Part shown: in pieces, positions 58,901 to 64,000 of the stretch
How positions within the stretch are numbered: the stretch's first letter is position 1
Layout of the letters: every line of letters begins with the position of its first letter
Origin: Pyxidicoccus caerfyrddinensis
GTDB taxonomy: Bacteria; Myxococcota; Myxococcia; Myxococcales; Myxococcaceae
NCBI RefSeq assembly: GCF_010894405.1
Contig: NZ_JAAIYA010000021.1
Location: 1-64,000, forward strand
Length of the DNA stretch: 64,000 nt
Reading direction: 5' to 3'
The notes under the pieces: model-generated
The model's input: only the letters and a program-made list of their open reading frames with translations
Database searches by the model: none
Told to the model about the DNA's origin: nothing
Position numbers and translations under genes: made by a program

Positions 58901-61198
58901 ATGAACAGGCGGTCCCAGCTCCGGACGTGGGCCCGGCGCGTGCCCGGCGCCCTGCTGTCCCTGTCGCTCCTCCTCGCCTGCACCCGGCAGGACAGCTCAC
59001 CCCTGCCACCCTCGCGGGCCGCCGAGGCCCGCTTCGCCATCCACATCGACGAGCCCCTCACGCGCACCCCGGCCGCCACCGCCCTCGAGGTCTCCCGCCT
59101 CCAGGTCGACGTCCTCGAGCAGGGCCACACCGACACGCCCCTGCTCAACGGCGTCGAGCTCACCGCCACCGCCGGAGACTGGTCCGGCGCCCTCGCCTCC
59201 CTGCCGCGCGGCGAGGCGCTGACCTTCTTCGCCCGCGCGTACCACTCCGACGGCTCGATGCTCTTCAGCGGCTCCACCGACCAGCGACTCACCACGGATT
59301 CCGAGCAGGTCATCATCGGGCTCGCCGCTTCCAAGGCGGACGCTCCCAATCCCATTCCCCGCATCAAGCGCATCAGCCTTCCCCCGGAAATCCACTCCGG
59401 TCACGACGGCGGCAACATCAGCGTCTCCGTCGAGGCCGCTCCCGGCGAGCGCCTCACCTGGTCCATCACCGCCGACGCCGCGCCCGACAGCGGCGTCTTC
59501 CTGCCCGCCAACGGCACACTCACCCTGCTCGGCGCCGCTGGAACCTTCGTCAGCCGGTACGTCCCACCCGACGTCGCCGTGAAGACAGACTTCGTGCACA
59601 CGGTGAAGGTCACCAGCGCGTCAGGCCATTCCGTCACCGCCACCTTCACGACGAAGGTGAAGCCCCGGGGCCCCACGGACGGCGTGAAGGAGACCACCGT
59701 CACCGCGCTCTTCAACCCTGTCATCCATGCGCTCGACGGCCGGCGGCAGACCATCACCGGCGACGTCGCCTTCACCGCCACCGTCACCGATGACACACCC
59801 GAGGACCGCCTCACCTACGCCTGGAGCTTCGAGCCCGAGGGCGACGACGCGCCCCGCCCCTCCTTCTCGCACCAGACCAACCCCACCACGCTGCGGCCGT
59901 ACACCCCTGCCCTGCGCGGCCGGCTGAAGCTCGCCGTCACCGACGTGGACGGCGGCACCACCACGCTCGAGTACCGGCTCGCTCCCAACCAGTTCCCCGA
60001 CGAGCTGGTGTTCCCCTATCTGCTGAGCAGCCTGCACACCGGAGCGAGCCACACCTGCGCGCTCTTCGCCCACGGCGCCGTGCGCTGCTGGGGCGACAAC
60101 ACCTCCGGCCAGCTCGGCTACGGCAACACCCTCGCCGTGGGCGACGACGAGCCGCCCTACACCGCGGGCGACGTGCCCCTGCGAGGCAAGGCCGTCCAGC
60201 TCGCCCTGGGAGGCCACCACACCTGCGCACTGCTCGACTCCGGCTGGGTGCGCTGCTGGGGCGACAACACCTCCGGCCAGCTCGGCTACGGCCACACCCA
60301 CCCCGTGGGCGACGATGAGCCCATCACCAGTCAGGGCTTCGTCAACCTCGGCGGCAGCGCGGTGAAGCTCGCCGCCGGTGAGTCGCATACCTGCGCGCTG
60401 CTGGACACGGGACACGTGCGCTGCTGGGGCCGCAACAACGTGGGACAGCTCGGCCATGGGCACACCCGAAGCGTCGGTGACGATGAGCAGCCCTGGGAGG
60501 CGGGCGAGGTCAGCCTCGGTGGCGCCGTGCAGGACCTCGTCGCGGGCTGGCACCACACGTGCGCGCTGCTCACGGACGGACGCGTGCGCTGCTGGGGCGA
60601 CGGGGCCCATGGCGCGCTCGGCCTGGGGCATACCCGCAACATCGGCGACGATGAGCTGCCTGACTCGGCGGGCTTCGTGGAGCTCGGCGAGCCCGTGTCG
60701 ATGCTCACCGCCGGCGCCCTGCACACGTGCGCGCTGTCGAAGCGCGGCGCCGTGCGCTGCTGGGGCAGCGGCCTGGAGGGACAGCTCGGACATGGGGGCA
60801 CCTGGCCCGTGCCGCGCGCCTCCGACGCGCGCGACGTGGACCTCGGCTCCCCCTCGGCCATCGCGCTTCAGGTGAGCGCGGGAAGCCGCCACACCTGCGC
60901 CCTGCTGAGCACGGGCGCCGTGACGTGCTGGGGAGACAACGCCTACGGCCAGCTCGGGCAGGGGCACCGGAACACGCTGTACGCCCCGCCCGTCGCCTCC
61001 GTGGACCTGGGGGACGCCACTGCGTGGCGGATGGCGACGGGCGCTCACCACACCTGCGTGCTCCTGAGCACGGGCGGTGCGCGCTGCTGGGGCGCCAATA
61101 CCTCCGGACAGCTCGGGTACGGCCACACGCGGCACCTGGGTGATGACGAGCCGCTCACCCGCGTGGGCGACGTCCCGCTCACACGTCCGTCCCCGTAG
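58901..61198 (+). CDS. RCC1-repeat lipoprotein, paralogue 3
   Basis: The 765-residue precursor has lipobox LSLLLAC. Its N-terminal domain is closer to paralogue 1 than 2 (ARFAIHIDEPLT, PRGEALTFFARAYHSDG, LFSGSTDQRLTTDS). Seven blades follow, mostly reading HTCALLDSGWVRCWGDNTSGQLGYG; the last blade has HTCVLL. It is the third head-to-tail member. The terminator ahead of it implies its own promoter in the short 40-bp window before the start, or read-through. Confidence 0.88.
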   Translation: MNRRSQLRTWARRVPGALLSLSLLLACTRQDSSPLPPSRAAEARFAIHIDEPLTRTPAATALEVSRLQVDVLEQGHTDTPLLNGVELTATAGDWSGALASLPRGEALTFFARAYHSDGSMLFSGSTDQRLTTDSEQVIIGLAASKADAPNPIPRIKRISLPPEIHSGHDGGNISVSVEAAPGERLTWSITADAAPDSGVFLPANGTLTLLGAAGTFVSRYVPPDVAVKTDFVHTVKVTSASGHSVTATFTTKVKPRGPTDGVKETTVTALFNPVIHALDGRRQTITGDVAFTATVTDDTPEDRLTYAWSFEPEGDDAPRPSFSHQTNPTTLRPYTPALRGRLKLAVTDVDGGTTTLEYRLAPNQFPDELVFPYLLSSLHTGASHTCALFAHGAVRCWGDNTSGQLGYGNTLAVGDDEPPYTAGDVPLRGKAVQLALGGHHTCALLDSGWVRCWGDNTSGQLGYGHTHPVGDDEPITSQGFVNLGGSAVKLAAGESHTCALLDTGHVRCWGRNNVGQLGHGHTRSVGDDEQPWEAGEVSLGGAVQDLVAGWHHTCALLTDGRVRCWGDGAHGALGLGHTRNIGDDELPDSAGFVELGEPVSMLTAGALHTCALSKRGAVRCWGSGLEGQLGHGGTWPVPRASDARDVDLGSPSAIALQVSAGSRHTCALLSTGAVTCWGDNAYGQLGQGHRNTLYAPPVASVDLGDATAWRMATGAHHTCVLLSTGGARCWGANTSGQLGYGHTRHLGDDEPLTRVGDVPLTRPSP

Positions 61199-61319
61199 TG
61201 CTCGCACCCCGTCCCGGCCGCCGCCCGCCCGCCTGCCCTCCTGGCGTCACGGCAGGACCACGGGCCCCATTGCGGCTTTCATTCCCAGTCACGACCGTAG
61301 GGTGACGGAGGTCTTCATC

Positions 61320-61601
61320 ATGGCCGAGCGCGACAAGAAGCAGCCAGGCATCCAGCCCTCGGAGGACTACTACGGGCGCGAGACGAGTCCCCGGCACGGG
61401 GAGGAGGAGCAGCGGACCCCGCCCCCCGACGAGGAGCACGAGCAGGACAAACACGCGCACACCATCGACCCGACCGAGCGCACGCCGGGCGCCATCCTCG
61501 ACGAGATACCCGACGGCGACGGCCCGCGCAGCGACGCCGGCACCAACCCGCTGCCGGACGTCTACTGGTCCGCATACCCGGACCGTAAACCCGAAGACTG
61601 A
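61320..61601 (+). CDS. Small acidic hydrophilic protein, unknown
   Basis: This 93-residue protein has almost no hydrophobic core: it is rich in Glu, Asp, Pro, Lys and His (HGEEEQRTPPPDEEHEQDKH). GGAGG lies ten bases before the ATG. The C-terminal part (GAILDEIPDGDGPRSDAG) is less extreme. It is probably disordered. It follows the RCC1 array by 121 bp and may be separate from it. No family recognised. Confidence 0.6.
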   Translation: MAERDKKQPGIQPSEDYYGRETSPRHGEEEQRTPPPDEEHEQDKHAHTIDPTERTPGAILDEIPDGDGPRSDAGTNPLPDVYWSAYPDRKPED

Positions 61602-62026
61602 GTCCTCACCCGGCGGGCGCTCCACGCGCGGCGAAAGCCCGGGAGCGCCCGCCTGCCCCACGTCTCGAGGTCTCTCCCACCCACGCTCGTCCGACGCTGA
61701 TCCGCCCCCAGTACCGCGCGGACTCACGCGAAGACCTCCCGAGTCCTCTGCCTCCCCCTGAACCCCGAGCCCGGAAGCCCCTGGACCCGACGCCGGGTTT
61801 CCCTCTGGGAGTCCGCCTCGCGAGCCCGCCGCGCCCCACGCTCCGCCCCGGGAGCCGAGCCCCTGCTCGCGGCCGCCGGGCCCCGCCCGCCTCGCGAAGT
61901 CAGGTCTCCCAACCGCGACCTACGCGGCCCGTCTCCCCCGTGTTTTCAAGCACTCACGCTGTCTCATGAATGTCAGACCCCTTCTGTACTGTGAACCCAA
62001 TCGACAGCACCCAGGGGGAGCAATCC
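61602..62026. other. Intergenic region, no gene seen
   Basis: This is 425 bp of GC-rich sequence with no supported frame or strong dyad. The last 100 bp (from about 61940) turn AT-richer (TGTTTTCAAGCACTCACGC, TCATGAATGTCAGACC) and probably contain the promoter of the next gene. Confidence 0.4.
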
Positions 62027-62710
62027 ATGGCGGAAATCCGTGAGCTGCCGCGCGTGTCTGTGAACAAGCTGGGTGAGTACCTCACCGCGACGCCCGCGCG
62101 CCGAAAGCGCATCATCTACGACCAGAAGCACCCGCCGGAGCAGCAGTACCTCCGCTATCCCGAGGCGTCGCACGCGATTACCGACTTCCTCTGTCGCGGG
62201 CTGGACCTGTCCATCCTCCGAGACCACCAGCGCCGCTTCGCGTGCAGCGTGCCGCAGACGGAGTTCGAGGCCCAGCGCCTGCACCTGTGCTCGGAGGCGC
62301 TCGAGCGCTTCGCCGACCTGGTGCCGTGGCTGGACTTGAATGAGACCATCGTCAGCGCGGTGGGCGCCGAGCCGCCCGTGCTGGAGATGGCGGGCGTCAC
62401 CATCAGCGTGCGGCCGGAGGTGGTGCTCCAGCGCATGGACAAACACGGCAACGCGCGCGTGGGGCTGATGAAGCTCTACTTCGCCAAGCACACCCCGCTC
62501 GACGAGAAATCCGGCCAGTACATCGGCACCATGCTCCAGCGCTTCGCCGAGCAGCACCTGTGCCAGCTCGGCCCGTGTGACCACCGGCTCATCCAGGTGG
62601 TGGATGTGTTCGCTGGCACCATCTTCACCGCGCCCCGTGCCCACATCCGCCGGCTGAGCGACGTGGTGCTCGCCTGCGAGGAAATCGCCGAGCGCTGGTC
62701 CGTGCACTGA
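62027..62710 (+). CDS. Unknown protein with a possible PD-(D/E)XK-like core
   Basis: The protein has 227 residues from the ATG preceded by GGGGGAG. The N-terminus (VSVNKLGEYLTATPARRKRIIYDQK) is basic and helical. Residues about 130-165 read VTISVRPEVVLQRMD, then ARVGLMKLYFAKH. The spacing of Glu and Lys on adjacent strands would fit a PD-(D/E)XK nuclease fold (Cas4/Uma2-like). The C-terminus has a Cys-containing helix (EQHLCQLGPCDHRLIQV). The family is not recognised and the nuclease idea is only a suggestion. It stands alone. Confidence 0.6.
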   Translation: MAEIRELPRVSVNKLGEYLTATPARRKRIIYDQKHPPEQQYLRYPEASHAITDFLCRGLDLSILRDHQRRFACSVPQTEFEAQRLHLCSEALERFADLVPWLDLNETIVSAVGAEPPVLEMAGVTISVRPEVVLQRMDKHGNARVGLMKLYFAKHTPLDEKSGQYIGTMLQRFAEQHLCQLGPCDHRLIQVVDVFAGTIFTAPRAHIRRLSDVVLACEEIAERWSVH

Positions 62711-62935
62711 GCACCGCAATCCAGTTTCAAATACATGATGCTGCCCCGCCAGGAGTTGCAGGACCTGGCGTGCGTGCGGCAGCGTCTTCTCGCATCGGTT
62801 CTCGCAGGCGGCCTGCCGGGCATCCGGGCGACTGCGCGCCAGCGGACGGCGCGCGGGGGCGGCGGTTGTCTCGGCGCACCACCTTCCTCACTGTGAGCTG
62901 ACGGCGCCCTCTGGCGCGCGACAGGACGGTGACCG

Positions 62936-63880
62936 GTGCTCGGAGCACTGTGGGACAAGCGCGCCCTGCTCGTATCGGGCAAGGGGGGCGTGGGGAAGAC
63001 CACGCTGGCGGCGGCGCTCGCGGTGGCCGCCGCGCGCGCCGGGCACTCCGTGCTGCTGGTGGAGATGGCTCCGGACGAGGGCGGCCCCTCCGCGCTCGGC
63101 ACGCTGGTGGGCGCGAAGGACACGGGCTCCCAGGTGACGCAGGTGCGGCCAGGGCTGCGCTTCGTGCGGCTGGCCGCGTCGGAGGGACACCGGAACTTCC
63201 TCCAGGACACCCTGCCCCTGCGCTGGCTGGCGGACGCCGCGCTGCGCTCCCGCGCCCTGCGCCGCTTCCTGGAGGCGGGCCCGGCGCTGCGGGAGATGGG
63301 GCTGCTGTACCAGCTGCTCGCGCTGGTGCGGCGCACCCTGCCGGATGGGCGCTTCGAGTACCCGCTGTCCATCATCGACCTGCCCGCCACCGGCCATGCG
63401 CTGGCGATTGCCTCGCTGCCGCGCACGGTGCTGGCGCTGATGCCGGGCGGGCCCATCGGCCGCTCCGTGCGCGAGGGGCTCGACTTCCTCCAGGACCCGG
63501 CCCGCACCGCCGTCCTCCTCGCGAGCCTCCCGGAGCCGCTGCCCGTGAGCGAGGCCCTCACCCTGGCCTCGGAGCTGGAGCAGCTGGGGTTGCCGCTGGC
63601 CGCCGCCGTCCTCAACCGCATGCCCGAGGACCCCTTCACACCCGAGTCGCACGCCGCGCTCCAGCGGCTGCTGGCGGCGCATGGGCCGCACCAGGGGACG
63701 CGTGCGCTCGGGCGGCTGGAGCGCGCACGGACCGCTCATGCCCGGCTGGCCGCGGGACTGCGCGTGCCGCTGCTCACCCTGCCGGAGCTGCCTACCAGCG
63801 GCGCGGAGTTGGTGGAGCGCCTCGCGGACGTCTTCACTTCGCCGACCGCCGGAGACGTGGCGCGGGAGGCAACACCATGA
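62936..63880 (+). CDS. ArsA/GET3-family ATPase
   Basis: The protein has 314 residues from a GTG. The deviant Walker A is SGKGGVGKTTLAAALA (near residue 14). LVEMAPDEGG stands at the switch position, a nucleotide-sensor-like block YPLSIIDLPATGHALAIASLP (near 140-160) has the DxPATGH signature of ArsA/GET3 ATPases, and LPLAAAVLNRMP follows. No arsenite-site Cys cluster is seen. In myxobacteria two such ATPases are often encoded in tandem; the next gene begins at 63981 behind a tiny overlapping frame. Confidence 0.85.
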   Translation: MLGALWDKRALLVSGKGGVGKTTLAAALAVAAARAGHSVLLVEMAPDEGGPSALGTLVGAKDTGSQVTQVRPGLRFVRLAASEGHRNFLQDTLPLRWLADAALRSRALRRFLEAGPALREMGLLYQLLALVRRTLPDGRFEYPLSIIDLPATGHALAIASLPRTVLALMPGGPIGRSVREGLDFLQDPARTAVLLASLPEPLPVSEALTLASELEQLGLPLAAAVLNRMPEDPFTPESHAALQRLLAAHGPHQGTRALGRLERARTAHARLAAGLRVPLLTLPELPTSGAELVERLADVFTSPTAGDVAREATP

Positions 63881-63984
63881 GAGCAACGGACCAGCGCCAC
63901 GGCTCCTCCCGGAATGGCACACCGGGCCGCGCCGTGCGCCAGCGCCCGGGCGCTGGCGCGTTCGCGCGGGAGTCCACTCCATGA
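63877..63984 (+). CDS. Possible 35-residue coupling ORF
   Basis: Its ATG overlaps the ArsA-family stop (ATGA at 63877-63880), and its own stop overlaps the next ATG (ATGA at 63981-63984). It encodes a short Arg/Gly/Pro-rich peptide with no recognisable domain. The double overlap suggests it is translated at least to carry ribosomes forward. Confidence 0.4.
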   Translation: MRATDQRHGSSRNGTPGRAVRQRPGAGAFARESTP

Positions 63985-64000
63985 GCGCCCTCACCATGCA
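63981..64000 (+). CDS. Start of the next gene in the ArsA operon (truncated by window end)
   Basis: An ATG overlapping the preceding stop begins MSALTM and runs off the window. By analogy with other myxobacteria it could be a second ArsA-family ATPase, but nothing in the visible bases shows this. Confidence 0.4.

Noticed and set aside
62888..63997. 369-residue frame antisense to the ArsA-family ATPase
   Set aside because: Composition shadow. The sense frame has a clear Walker A and ArsA signatures.

Overview
The window looks like a chromosome segment from a myxobacterium of the Myxococcus/Corallococcus/Pyxidicoccus type. The evidence is very high GC with strong third-position bias, a gene of the Myxococcales-restricted DUF2378/TIGR02265 family, a Cys-rich 'fibro-slime' lipoprotein, many Ser/Thr- and His-kinase genes, and many lipoproteins with Asp/Gly/Thr-rich linkers. 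The species cannot be fixed from this sequence.

Layout. 1-1.0 kb: the first 24 nt of a 16S rRNA gene read leftward, its leader, and an array of five near-identical rrn promoters (TTGACN, 16-18 bp, TAGAAG, CCGCGCCCC discriminator). 1.1-10.3 kb: mostly leftward housekeeping and unknown genes: fatty-acid hydroxylase, peptide deformylase, BNR-repeat protein, a MarR regulator with a palindromic operator, a phosphoesterase-like protein that has lost its metal ligands, DUF2378 and a KAS III-like enzyme. 10.4-19 kb: MASE1 histidine kinase, a protein with an SSB-like acidic tail, an AT-hook protein, a MoxR/VWA pair and transketolase, ending at a strong terminator. 19-23.3 kb: an EF-hand-like His/Pro-rich protein, a stand-alone TruB and an AAA ATPase, with dyad-rich intergenic DNA.

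23.4-33.8 kb is a head-to-tail array of six paralogous lipoproteins with LVIVD-type beta-propellers. It is followed by a small accessory patch: a Uma2-type nuclease facing away from a 1390-residue protein that joins an N-terminal nucleoside phosphorylase/nucleosidase domain, a STAND-type P-loop NTPase and ten almost identical 46-residue TPRs. I consider this NLR-like protein the best candidate for an undescribed (probably anti-phage) system in the window.

39.2-45.4 kb is a leftward four-gene signalling operon: GAF kinase, receiver, double-receiver hybrid kinase, then a REC-HPt-REC-REC-GGDEF protein. It probably links a phosphorelay to cyclic-di-GMP synthesis. 45.7-53.3 kb carries the fibro-slime lipoprotein, twin XRE regulators, a Ser/Thr kinase followed by a pseudokinase, and two overlapping zinc-ribbon membrane proteins. 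53.9-61.2 kb holds three paralogous seven-repeat RCC1 lipoproteins. The window ends with a small acidic protein, an unknown protein with a possible PD-(D/E)XK-like core, and the start of an ArsA-family ATPase operon.

So the window is ordinary chromosomal backbone broken up by lineage-specific tandem families of surface lipoproteins (LVIVD x6, RCC1 x3), a signalling cluster and a likely immunity protein. All family calls come from motif recognition by eye, with no database search.
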